A stretch of 34,222 nucleotides of DNA, from positions 1 to 34,222 of the forward strand of contig CALAEV010000044.1 of NCBI GenBank assembly GCA_937892525.1, written 5' to 3'. This DNA comes from an uncultured Clostridia bacterium. Its GTDB lineage: Bacteria; Bacillota; Clostridia; Oscillospirales; Acutalibacteraceae. Shown here piece by piece: positions 1-6,596 of this stretch (position 1 is the stretch's first letter; the number at the start of each line of letters is the position of its first letter). The position numbers and the translations under genes were made by a program. The notes below the pieces were generated by a model, which saw nothing but the letters and a program-made list of their open reading frames with translations, made no database searches and was not told the DNA's origin.

Positions 1-672
1 TTTACCCCAAATTTTAAGTGGTTCTTTTTCACTCTTTTCTTCTTCGCCACCAATGAATGGAATTACATTGTCAATCATTTCAGGCCAAGTCTGGAATGTT
101 TTACCTGCACCTGAAATTGCCTGATATGTGCAAACAAGAACATCTTTAATACCAAACTTTGAAAGAGGGAAGAGAGCAGGAACGTAACTCTGGAGTGAGC
201 AGTTTGATTTTACTGCAATAAATCCACGTTTTGTGCCAAGTCTTTTTCTCTGAGCAGGAATGATTTTTGCATGGTCTGCATTAAGTTCAGGAACAATCAT
301 AGGAACGTCAGGAGTATGTCTGTGAGCACTATTGTTAGAAATAACAGGGCATTCTGCTTTTGCATAAGCTTCTTCAAGAGCCTTGATTTCATCTTTCTTC
401 ATATCAACTGCACAGAATACAAAATCAACCTGCGATGCGATTTTTTCGATATCAGCAGTTGCATCCATAACTACAATATCTTTCATAGCTTCTGGAATTT
501 CAACATCCATGCACCATTTAGCACCTACAGCGTCAGAATATTTCTTGCCTGCTGAGCGTGGGCTTGCTGCTAACACCTTTACGTCAAACCAAGGATGGTT
601 ATCGAGAAGAGTCATAAAACGCTGACCAACCATACCTGTTGCACCAATTACACCTACATTATACTTTTTCAC
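1..672 (-). CDS. asd: Aspartate-semialdehyde dehydrogenase, 3' end cut by window edge
   Basis: This enzyme makes L-aspartate 4-semialdehyde from aspartyl phosphate with NADPH, the branch point to lysine, threonine and methionine, in the cytoplasm. Translating the minus strand gives a protein starting MKKYNVGVIGATGMVGQRF, a Rossmann GxTGxVGQ motif. It then has SNNSAHR near residue 112 and SNCS near residue 156, where Cys158 is the expected acyl-enzyme nucleophile. The order of motifs resembles the archaeal/fungal branch of the family (TIGR00978-like). Only 224 codons are present; the family is about 350 residues, so the C-terminal third lies left of the window. The start is GTG at 672-670, with a GGAGGT ribosome site at 681-686. 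It is the first gene after a lysine riboswitch, which fits its role. Confidence 0.93.
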   Translation of the reverse strand, partial: MKKYNVGVIGATGMVGQRFMTLLDNHPWFDVKVLAASPRSAGKKYSDAVGAKWCMDVEIPEAMKDIVVMDATADIEKIASQVDFVFCAVDMKKDEIKALEEAYAKAECPVISNNSAHRHTPDVPMIVPELNADHAKIIPAQRKRLGTKRGFIAVKSNCSLQSYVPALFPLSKFGIKDVLVCTYQAISGAGKTFQTWPEMIDNVIPFIGGEEEKSEKEPLKIWGK

Positions 673-710
673 TTGAAATTACCTCCAAATAATGATATTA
701 TATCATTCGT

Positions 711-746
711 TATAAAAAATCAGTAATGATTATGCCACCATTACTG
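711..746 (-). terminator. Riboswitch-controlled intrinsic terminator in the asd leader
   Basis: On the minus strand an 8-bp perfect stem CAGTAATG/CATTACTG (plus arms 739-746 and 721-728) is followed directly by ATTTTTTATA. It lies between the lysine aptamer and the asd ribosome site, where an L-box expression platform should be. The 5' arm sequence CAGTAATG occurs a second time inside the aptamer (818-825). Confidence 0.82.
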
Positions 747-782
747 AATAAAAATACAAAGTATTACAAACAAATGTCATAA

Positions 783-956
783 TACGAAAGCACTCCATCA
801 ATAACTGATGACAGTTGCATTACTGTTAATAATACAACCAGAAAAATCAAATCCCAAGCCCTGTTTTTTCTTCGGCAACAAACCCTTTCTCATTTCATCA
901 AAAACTCTTGGGAGTTTCAAAAATGATACTGATTTTTGTTGCGCCTCAATCGCGTA
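783..956 (-). promoter_or_regulatory. Lysine riboswitch (L-box) aptamer upstream of asd
   Basis: The asd leader read on the minus strand holds the L-box landmarks in order. These are TGAGGCGC, CAGTA, GAAAGGG, GCCGAAG, TGG, ACTGTCA and GGAGTGC. Pairings fit the five-helix junction: P1 TACG/CGTA; P2 GCAACAAA/TTTGTTGC; a hairpin closed by AAACTC/GAGTTT; a GAAAAAA/TTTTTC-type helix; a 9-bp helix GTTGTATTA/TAATGCAAC with one GU; and CATCA/TGATG. Lysine binding should stabilise P1 and allow the downstream terminator, shutting off asd. The class is established; the identification here is from motif order and pairing by eye. Confidence 0.92.
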
Positions 957-964
957 AATATAAT
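936..964 (+). promoter_or_regulatory. Sigma-A promoter for queA-tgt
   Basis: Plus strand: -35 TTGTTG (936-941), a 17-nt spacer and -10 TATAAT (959-964). The expected start near 971 leaves a leader of about 57 nt before the queA ATG. The -10 is almost exactly the reverse complement of the asd -10, so the two divergent promoters share the same duplex. Confidence 0.65.
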
Positions 965-988
965 ACCATTATAAAGGGCTTGTGTCAA
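960..988 (-). promoter_or_regulatory. Sigma-A promoter for asd
   Basis: Minus strand: -35 TTGACA (983-988), a 17-nt spacer and -10 TATTAT (960-965). Transcription would start near 950-956, right at the 5' edge of the riboswitch, giving a leader of about 280 nt. The -10 overlaps the queA -10 on the other strand. Confidence 0.8.
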
Positions 989-1027
989 ACATTTTTACGA
1001 TTTTCTATATTTTTACGGAGAAACACT

Positions 1028-2056
1028 ATGAAAAAATCAGATTTTTACTACGATTTGCCCAAAGAATTGATAGCTCAGACTCCAATTGAGCCAAGAGACC
1101 ACTCAAAAATGATGGTTTTATCAAGAAAAGATGATACTATTGAGCATAAACATTTTTACGATTTTGTTGATTATCTTAATCCTGGTGATTGCTTAATTCT
1201 TAATAATACACGAGTACTTCCAGCTAGAATGTATGGCGTTAAAAAAGATACGGGTGCAGTTGTAGAGTTTTTAATTCTCAACAATCTTGGTAATGACCGT
1301 TGGGAAACTATTACAGGACCAGGTAAAAGAGCAAAAGTTGATACAGAATTTTCATTTGGCGATGGTATTCTTTCTTGTAAGATTGAAGAAGTGCTTGAAA
1401 ATGGTAATAGAATAGCAAAGTTTAGCTATGATGCTTCAAATATATATGAAGTTTTAGATAAAGTCGGCGAAATGCCATTACCCCATTATATTACTGAAAA
1501 ACTTGAAGATAAAGAACGTTATCAAACCGTTTATTCAAAAGAATTAGGCTCAGCAGCAGCACCAACAGCAGGACTTCATTTTACGGATGTAATAATGAAG
1601 AAAATACTTGATAAAGGTGTTAAAATTGGTTATGTGACACTACATGTTGGTATTGGTACATTTCGTCCTGTTAAAGCTGAAAACATAGAAGATCACGAGA
1701 TGCACTCCGAGCATTATCATATTCCAAAAGAAACTGCTGATTTAATCAATGAAACCAAGAAAAATGGTGGCCGAGTTGTTGGTGTTGGCACTACTTGTTG
1801 TAGAACACTTGAAAGTGTAATGCAAAGTCAGGGTGAAATGAAAGAGTTTGATGATTGGACAAGTATTTTTATCTATCCTGGTTATGAGTTTAAGTGTATT
1901 GATGCTTTACTTACCAACTTTCATTTACCTGAAAGCACACTTATAATGCTCATATCTGCATTATATGATAGAAATAAAGTTTTAAATGCTTATAAAACAG
2001 CCGTTCAGGAAAAATATAGATTTTTCTCATTTGGTGATTGTATGTTTATTTATTAA
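1028..2056 (+). CDS. queA: S-adenosylmethionine:tRNA ribosyltransferase-isomerase QueA
   Basis: QueA moves the ribosyl part of SAM onto 7-aminomethyl-7-deazaguanine in tRNA to make epoxyqueuosine. The protein starts MKKSDFYYDLPKELIAQ and carries the family blocks IEPRDHSKMMVL, LNNTRVLPARM, AAPTAGLHFT and HVGIGTFRPV, and it ends near LTNFHLPESTLIML. Length is 342 residues, normal for the family. I chose ATG 1028 because it follows CGGAG with 7 nt spacing. A longer frame open from 908 would run over the divergent asd riboswitch and its own promoter, and those 40 residues are not QueA-like. It is followed 9 nt later by tgt, the earlier enzyme of the same pathway. Confidence 0.97.
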   Translation: MKKSDFYYDLPKELIAQTPIEPRDHSKMMVLSRKDDTIEHKHFYDFVDYLNPGDCLILNNTRVLPARMYGVKKDTGAVVEFLILNNLGNDRWETITGPGKRAKVDTEFSFGDGILSCKIEEVLENGNRIAKFSYDASNIYEVLDKVGEMPLPHYITEKLEDKERYQTVYSKELGSAAAPTAGLHFTDVIMKKILDKGVKIGYVTLHVGIGTFRPVKAENIEDHEMHSEHYHIPKETADLINETKKNGGRVVGVGTTCCRTLESVMQSQGEMKEFDDWTSIFIYPGYEFKCIDALLTNFHLPESTLIMLISALYDRNKVLNAYKTAVQEKYRFFSFGDCMFIY

Positions 2057-2065
2057 GGAGATTTT

Positions 2066-3196
2066 ATGTATAAACTTATTAAAAAATGTGGAAACGCAAG
2101 AAGGGGAGAGTTTCAAACAGTGCACGGTACTGTTCAAACACCTGCTTTTATGAATGTTGCAACTCAAGGCGCAATTAAAGGTGGAGTTTCTGCTTACGAC
2201 CTGAAAGATATAGATTGTCAAGTTCAGTTATGTAATACCTATCATTTACATTTAAGACCTACTGACACACTTGTAAAAGAAATGGGTGGACTTCATAAGT
2301 TTACAGGTTGGAATGGTCCTATACTTACTGACAGTGGTGGATTTCAAGTATTTTCACTTGCTTCACTTCGCAAAATTAAAGAAGAAGGCGTATATTTTTC
2401 ATCACATATTGACGGTCATAAGATTTTTATGGGCCCTGAAGAAAGTATGCAAATTCAATCAAATCTCGGTTCAACTATTGCTATGGCATTTGATGAGTGT
2501 GTTGAAAATCCTGCAAAGTATGAGTATTCAAAACAATCTTGTGAAAGAACAACAAGATGGCTAGTACGTTGTAAAACCGAAATGGCACGTCTTAATTCTT
2601 TACCTGATACAATTAATAAAAATCAATTGCTTTTTGGCATTAATCAGGGCTGTACTTTCGACGATTTACGAGTTGAACATATGAAAGAAATCGCAAAACT
2701 TGACCTTGACGGCTATGCAATTGGTGGCCTTGCAGTTGGCGAACCTAAAGAGGATATGTATCGTATTATTTCTGCTGTCGAGCCCTATATGCCTGCAGAC
2801 AAAATCAGATATCTCATGGGTGTTGGTACACCAGGTAATATTTTGGAGGCTGTTAAAAGGGGAATTGACCTTTTTGATTGTGTTATGCCAAGTAGAAATG
2901 CGCGCCACGGTCATCTTTTTACCGATTCAGGTATTATTAATATCAATAATAAAAAATATGAGAAAGATAATTTACCAATAGACCCTAAATGTAATTGTCC
3001 AACTTGTCAAAAACACTCAAGAGCTTACATCAGACATTTATTTAAAGCGCAGGAAATGTTAGCTATGAGACTTTGTGTTATGCACAATCTTTATTTCTAC
3101 AACAATTTAATGACTCGAATTCGTGAAGCACTTGATAATGGTACATTTGAAGAGTTTTATAATAAGTACGTTGACAGGCTTGATACAAGAATTTAA
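2066..3196 (+). CDS. tgt: tRNA-guanine transglycosylase
   Basis: Tgt swaps guanine 34 of GUN-anticodon tRNAs for preQ1, the step before QueA. At 376 residues it has the normal bacterial length. DSGGFQVFSL holds the general acid/base Asp89. FDCVMPSRNARHG holds the nucleophile Asp271. The zinc site is Cys309, Cys311, Cys314 (CNCPTC) and His340. AAGGAG sits just before the ATG, overlapping the queA stop region. It is co-transcribed with queA from the 936-964 promoter. No terminator is visible after it, so some read-through into yajC is likely. Confidence 0.97.
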   Translation: MYKLIKKCGNARRGEFQTVHGTVQTPAFMNVATQGAIKGGVSAYDLKDIDCQVQLCNTYHLHLRPTDTLVKEMGGLHKFTGWNGPILTDSGGFQVFSLASLRKIKEEGVYFSSHIDGHKIFMGPEESMQIQSNLGSTIAMAFDECVENPAKYEYSKQSCERTTRWLVRCKTEMARLNSLPDTINKNQLLFGINQGCTFDDLRVEHMKEIAKLDLDGYAIGGLAVGEPKEDMYRIISAVEPYMPADKIRYLMGVGTPGNILEAVKRGIDLFDCVMPSRNARHGHLFTDSGIININNKKYEKDNLPIDPKCNCPTCQKHSRAYIRHLFKAQEMLAMRLCVMHNLYFYNNLMTRIREALDNGTFEEFYNKYVDRLDTRI

Positions 3197-3221
3197 GAAT
3201 TTGTAAATTTTTAAAAATCAC

Positions 3222-3250
3222 TTGCAAAATATACTTTTATTATGTATAAT
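3222..3250 (+). promoter_or_regulatory. Sigma-A promoter for yajC
   Basis: -35 TTGCAA (3222-3227), a 17-nt spacer and a perfect -10 TATAAT (3245-3250). The predicted start is near 3257, 37 nt before the yajC ATG. It lies in the 97-nt gap after tgt. Confidence 0.78.
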
Positions 3251-3293
3251 ATGCAAGTTGACATTAATTTCACTATTTGGAGGATTATTAGAA

Positions 3294-3713
3294 ATGACAA
3301 ACTTTTTAACATTTGCTATGATGGCTGGTACTGGCGCTGGCGCAGAAGGTGGGGAACCAACAAGTTCATTCCCTATGCTTTTCATCTTTGCTGGTATGTT
3401 TGCCCTTATGTATTTTACAACAATTAGACCACAGAAAAAGCAGCAGAAAAGAGAACAGGAAATTCGTGAGAACACACAGATTGGTGATGAAATTACAACA
3501 ATCGGTGGTATTTGTGGTAGAGTAGTTTCTGTTAAAGATGACACAGTTGTTATTGAAACAGGTTCAGACAGAGTTAAGATTAAATTCAAGAAGTACGCTA
3601 TCCAGACAAATCACACAGCTAACGAAAAGATTCAGGCAGAGCGTGAAGCTGCAAAAGCTGCTATGCAGGAAAAGAAAGAAAAGAAATCTAAAAAGAATAA
3701 AGATGAAGAATAA
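3294..3713 (+). CDS. yajC: Sec translocase accessory subunit YajC
   Basis: YajC is a small single-span inner-membrane protein that associates with SecDF at the Sec translocon. The product has a short Gly/Ala-rich N-terminus, one membrane helix at about residues 25-43 (FPMLFIFAGMFALMYF), then the family hallmark RPQKKQQKREQE. After that comes a beta-rich domain with GDEITTIGGICGRVVSV. The tail is very Lys/Glu-rich. Length is 139 residues, slightly long for the family because of that tail. The start ATG 3294 has GGAGG 10 nt upstream; an in-frame TTG-led extension from 3222 would overlap the promoter. The position after queA-tgt is the classical bacterial yajC neighbourhood. Confidence 0.95.
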   Translation: MTNFLTFAMMAGTGAGAEGGEPTSSFPMLFIFAGMFALMYFTTIRPQKKQQKREQEIRENTQIGDEITTIGGICGRVVSVKDDTVVIETGSDRVKIKFKKYAIQTNHTANEKIQAEREAAKAAMQEKKEKKSKKNKDEE

Positions 3714-3733
3714 TTAAATCATAAATATTATTA

Positions 3734-3769
3734 ATCCCTCATATTCTTTATTGAATGTGAGGGATTTTT
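3734..3769 (+). terminator. Intrinsic terminator after yajC that also carries the next gene's ribosome site
   Basis: A 13-bp stem (5' arm ATCCCTCATATTC, 3' arm GAATGTGAGGGAT, one GU pair) with a 6-nt TTTATT loop is followed by TTTTTC. The 3' arm GTGAGGG lies 8 nt before the ATG at 3772, so the hairpin hides the probable Shine-Dalgarno of the downstream gene. It is probably a partial terminator. Confidence 0.8.
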
Positions 3770-3771
3770 CT

Positions 3772-4185
3772 ATGCGTAAAAACTTTTCTAAAAGGAAAAA
3801 CGAACAATCAGCAACTAGTAAAAATATTACAGGACTATTTTTAGCTAGTGGTATAGGTTTTATATCAATAGTCATATTAACTTTATTTGCTTCTTTGATT
3901 TTATCAAAATCATCAGTATTAACTGATTCAATAGCAATATATTTTATAGGTTCTGTTAGTATTGGCGCAATTATTACTGGATTTATTGCATCAAAAAAGT
4001 GTGGATATAAAGGGCTTGTTTCGGGATTTATAGCATCATTACCACTGATGTTTTATATTACTGTTATAATGCTGATTTTCTCGAACGGAAGATTAATACC
4101 TCAATCAGTAATACTTTATTTAGGCGTTGTAATATTTTCTGCCATTGGTGGAATAATCAGTGCAAATACAAAGCGTAGAAAATAA
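3772..4185 (+). CDS. TIGR04086/YrzE-like four-helix membrane protein
   Basis: The product is 137 residues long: a basic N-terminus (MRKNFSKRKNE) followed by four predicted membrane helices at about 20-43, 53-73, 81-103 and 112-131, and a short basic tail (KRRK). Small four-helix proteins of the TIGR04086 (B. subtilis YrzE) family usually sit directly after yajC in Firmicutes. That position and topology are my grounds for the call; the function of the family is unknown. The ATG at 3772 is preferred over a TTG at 3751, which lies in the loop and stem of the terminator. The ribosome site GAGGG is part of that hairpin. It is followed after 18 nt by the SpoIIM-like gene. Confidence 0.7.
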   Translation: MRKNFSKRKNEQSATSKNITGLFLASGIGFISIVILTLFASLILSKSSVLTDSIAIYFIGSVSIGAIITGFIASKKCGYKGLVSGFIASLPLMFYITVIMLIFSNGRLIPQSVILYLGVVIFSAIGGIISANTKRRK

Positions 4186-4203
4186 TTATAAAAGGATTTA
4201 ATT

Positions 4204-4860
4204 ATGACAAAAGTAATAAACTTTAGAAAACGAAAAGCAATTAAATTAAAACCTGTTATTCATAAAAATAAAAAAGAAAATTTTAGTATGTTATATAATG
4301 AAAGATATAAAATAATTTTTCTTGTTATATCAGTTTTAGCAATACTATTAGGTGCATTGTGTTTTAGAATGACGAGCAACAGTCAGTTATCAAAAATTAT
4401 TGTAGAAAGCTTCACAACACTCAATAGCACTAACTTTAAATTCATTTTTTTATATCTACTTAAACTTGATTCAATTTATTTTATAATCAGTTTTTTTATA
4501 GGAACTAGTTTTATTGGCTCTGTACTCTCATTTATTCCACCAACAATTAAATGCTTATACATAGGTTACTTAAGTGGATATTTATATAATGAATTTGAAC
4601 TTAAAGGAGTTCTATTCTGTTTATTATTGTTATATCCGTGCTTCGCCATTACAACAACAGCTTTAATTTTTGCTTCTAATGAGAATGTTTATATGAGCCA
4701 ATATATTTATAATTGTCTTAATGGTAAAAACTCTACTGATAATATATCAATAAGATTATATCTGTTAAGGTACATTCTTTTATTTACTATAGTTTTATCA
4801 TGTATTACTGTTACTGCATTTCTAATTTCATTTATTGGTCCAAAATTGAATATTATATAG
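4204..4860 (+). CDS. SpoIIM-like (DUF95) integral membrane protein
   Basis: The protein has 218 residues, a basic cytoplasmic N-terminus of about 30 residues, then about five hydrophobic segments. In the central part an alternating glycine/hydrophobic stretch (FFIGTSFIGSVLSFIPP) is followed by IKCLYIGYLSGYLYNEF. This layout fits SpoIIM, a membrane part of the SpoIIDMP peptidoglycan complex that drives engulfment. Context helps: in B. subtilis spoIIM lies close to xerD, and here a Xer-type recombinase is the convergent neighbour. The ribosome site is AAAGGA before ATG 4204. Sequence identity to SpoIIM looks low, so a different DUF95-type protein is possible. Confidence 0.62.
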   Translation: MTKVINFRKRKAIKLKPVIHKNKKENFSMLYNERYKIIFLVISVLAILLGALCFRMTSNSQLSKIIVESFTTLNSTNFKFIFLYLLKLDSIYFIISFFIGTSFIGSVLSFIPPTIKCLYIGYLSGYLYNEFELKGVLFCLLLLYPCFAITTTALIFASNENVYMSQYIYNCLNGKNSTDNISIRLYLLRYILLFTIVLSCITVTAFLISFIGPKLNII

Positions 4861-4864
4861 CTAA

Positions 4865-4902
4865 AAGAACCAAATCCTTTTGTGGACTTGGTTCTTATTT
4901 TA
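4865..4902. terminator. Bidirectional terminator between the SpoIIM-like gene and the recombinase
   Basis: Arms AAGAACCAAATCC (4865-4877) and GGACTTGGTTCTT (4884-4896) pair with one A-C mismatch on plus and one GU on minus, loop TTTTGT, then ATTTT on plus. It sits 4 nt after the plus-strand stop codon and overlaps the end of the convergent gene, so it can serve both. Confidence 0.78.
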
Positions 4903-5877
4903 ATTATCGCTTTTAATATTAGCTAATGGATTTGCTTCTGATGCTTTTTTTAGTTGTTCGTCAATGATATGAGTATATATTTCTGTAGTGCCAAGATTCT
5001 CATGACCTAGAATGTCTTTAAGCACTAAAACATCAACATTTCCGTGCTGATACATAAGAGTTGCAGCAGTATGGCGTAGTTTATGCACTGAGTATCCCTC
5101 AAGACCACATTTTTCTAGATATGAATAAACAATATGCTGAACAGTTTTAGGACTAATACGCTTGTTTCTACTACTTAAAAATAATGCATTTCTATCTGTT
5201 GTAGCAACTCCGTCAATTGGTCTTACAGCCATATAATGAGCATAGGCATCCAAACAAGCATCATTCAAGTAGATTGTACGCTCTTTATTACCTTTACCGG
5301 TAACTCGTAAAGTATGGTCATCACGGATATCATTATAATTCAAGCTTACAAGTTCAGATAAACGCAATCCACAATTTAAGAATAATACAAGAATACAATA
5401 ATCCCGTTCTTTATACTTTCCATCAACAGATTTTAATAGTTTTATGCTTTCTTCTAATGTAAGGTATTTAGGAAGTGATTTCTTAAGGCGTGGGGAGTCC
5501 AGTACTTCCATTGGGTTATCGGAAATAATCTGTTTTTGCTTTTCGAGGTATTTGAAAAAAGTGCGAAGACAAGAAACTTTTCTTGCTCGTGCCGCTTCCT
5601 GATTATCTCTTTCATTCTTACAATAAGATAAAAAAGCATAAGCATCATTTAATGTAACGCTTCTAACAAACTCCTCGTCAATATCAAGTATATCAATTTC
5701 TTCAAACTCAACAGAAGAGGGGATAAGCCCACGATAATACTTAAGAAATTTAAAAAAAAGTCGTAAATCTGATGCGTATTCGTCAATAGTAAGTGTGGAT
5801 TTATTCTTAATAACATCAAGATAAATCAAAAAATCCTTAATAATTAGTGGTAAACCTATGTAATTTATTCTTTTCAT
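4900..5877 (-). CDS. Tyrosine recombinase, XerC/XerD type
   Basis: A site-specific tyrosine recombinase of 325 residues. The N-terminal SAM-like core-binding domain covers about 10-115 and the catalytic domain about 135-315. All catalytic residues are visible: Arg172 (GLRLSEL), Lys195 (GKGNKER), His265 and Arg268 (HKLRH), His292 (GHENL) and nucleophile Tyr301 (IYTHI). The length and the C-terminus fit a chromosomal Xer protein that resolves chromosome dimers, rather than a phage integrase. No att repeats or phage genes are nearby. It starts at ATG 5877 with AGGTGAT upstream, directly after a 17-nt palindrome. I cannot decide between XerC and XerD, and I found no convincing dif site nearby. 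Confidence 0.9.
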   Translation of the reverse strand: MKRINYIGLPLIIKDFLIYLDVIKNKSTLTIDEYASDLRLFFKFLKYYRGLIPSSVEFEEIDILDIDEEFVRSVTLNDAYAFLSYCKNERDNQEAARARKVSCLRTFFKYLEKQKQIISDNPMEVLDSPRLKKSLPKYLTLEESIKLLKSVDGKYKERDYCILVLFLNCGLRLSELVSLNYNDIRDDHTLRVTGKGNKERTIYLNDACLDAYAHYMAVRPIDGVATTDRNALFLSSRNKRISPKTVQHIVYSYLEKCGLEGYSVHKLRHTAATLMYQHGNVDVLVLKDILGHENLGTTEIYTHIIDEQLKKASEANPLANIKSDN

Positions 5878-5886
5878 AACATCACC

Positions 5887-5903
5887 TGTGAAACTGTTTC
5901 ACA
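5887..5903. promoter_or_regulatory. Perfect palindrome (operator or leader hairpin) before the recombinase gene
   Basis: TGTGAAACTGTTTCACA is an 8+1+8 perfect inverted repeat lying immediately upstream of the ribosome site of the recombinase. In DNA it looks like a dimeric repressor site; in RNA it folds as a 6-bp stem with a 5-nt loop abutting the Shine-Dalgarno. A further half-site TTGTGAAA lies upstream on the minus strand (5963-5970). Confidence 0.6.
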
Positions 5904-6540
5904 ATTAAATATTTTTATATAATGAACAAATACTTGTTTGCATTTGTATATACTACTATACTTTTCACAATAGGTAATAACTATATTATATTGCTTGTTA
6001 TAATAGCATTTTGCAGATATAAGTCTTAAATCTTTATTCAGCTAATCTTTGTAACTGATTAATCAGGCAACTTTAATTAGATTGTCTGTTTTATTAAAAC
6101 TAATATAATAATATATTAAAAACTATAAAAATTAAAGGACTTTTGCAATTTTTTTGAAAATTAAATTCGATAGAAATTTTTGAAACGATGCAGAGTTCAT
6201 TTTGAAAAAAGTTATCGGATTTTATTTTTTGAATAAAATGAAAATCAATATAAAGAAATAAAATATTTTATATAAAAGATTGGCTGAAATCAGAAAATCA
6301 AATTTAATAAGTTTTTGCAAATGATACAAATTATCTTTATTATCACTTGAATAGCATAAAATCGTCAAAATAGCTGTATTTCTATAAAATACTAATATTT
6401 CCCATATTTTGTATAATTTTTCTTCCCCTATTTGATACAAAATATTTATTTTGTATAATTATATATCAACTTTTCAACATTGTCAACAATTAAATTTAGT
6501 TTTCAACAAATAGTCAGTTTGTATAATCCCCTTACTTTTT
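5904..6540. other. AT-rich non-coding stretch with repeated TTTGTAT motifs
   Basis: No convincing gene is present; the only open frame (6222-6440, minus) lacks an ATG start and family features. Five copies of a TTTGTATMA motif occur in about 210 nt: minus-strand copies near 6322-6331 and 6432-6441, and plus-strand copies near 6408-6416, 6450-6458 and 6518-6526. Several plus copies read as TTTGTATAAT and so contain a perfect -10 hexamer. AACAAATACTTGTT near 5925 is a small inverted repeat. The recombinase promoter must lie here, but I could not settle on one. Confidence 0.6.
6435..6456. repeat. 22-nt perfect inverted repeat
   Basis: Arms ATACAAAATA (6435-6444) and TATTTTGTAT (6447-6456) are exact reverse complements separated by TT. 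With 2 nt between the arms it is more likely a protein-binding site than an RNA hairpin. It is made of two of the TTTGTAT motifs facing each other. Confidence 0.75.
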
Positions 6541-6592
6541 AAACAAATAAAAAAATCCATAGGCACTTGATTTATGAAAAGCCTATGGATTT
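6541..6592 (-). terminator. Intrinsic terminator of the cwlD-radA-HD operon
   Basis: On the minus strand a 12-bp perfect stem AAATCCATAGGC/GCCTATGGATTT (plus arms 6553-6564 and 6581-6592) has a 16-nt loop and is followed by TTTTTTATTTGTTT. It begins 4 nt after the stop codon of the kinase/HD gene. Confidence 0.9.
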
Positions 6593-6596
6593 AAAC

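Noticed and set aside
987..1165. An exact 18-nt repeat (987-1004 and 1148-1165) in the queA leader and early coding region
   Set aside because: An AT-rich 18-mer can recur by chance, and the second copy encodes the expected QueA residues KHFYDF; no structure links the two.
3218..3589. A 123-residue open frame antisense to yajC
   Set aside because: It covers the yajC promoter and coding region on the opposite strand, without a ribosome site; yajC has a clear family match.
4900..5877. The recombinase as a marker of an integrated phage or genomic island
   Set aside because: No phage genes, tRNA target, att repeats or excisionase are nearby; length, motifs and the SpoIIM-like neighbour fit a chromosomal Xer protein.
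5920..5945. A LexA (SOS) box near GAACAAATACTTGTTT
   Set aside because: The half-sites are 8 nt apart instead of the 4 expected for the Firmicutes LexA box.
6222..6440. Possible 72-residue hydrophobic protein on the minus strand between the recombinase and kinase/HD genes
   Set aside because: It begins with TTG, ends in Phe/Ile-rich sequence expected from translated AT-rich DNA, and has no family features; the region is better explained as non-coding.
5904..6540. A dif or att site for the neighbouring tyrosine recombinase
   Set aside because: I found no 28-nt sequence with two 11-nt arms and a 6-nt centre resembling Firmicutes dif, and no direct repeats flanking the gene.
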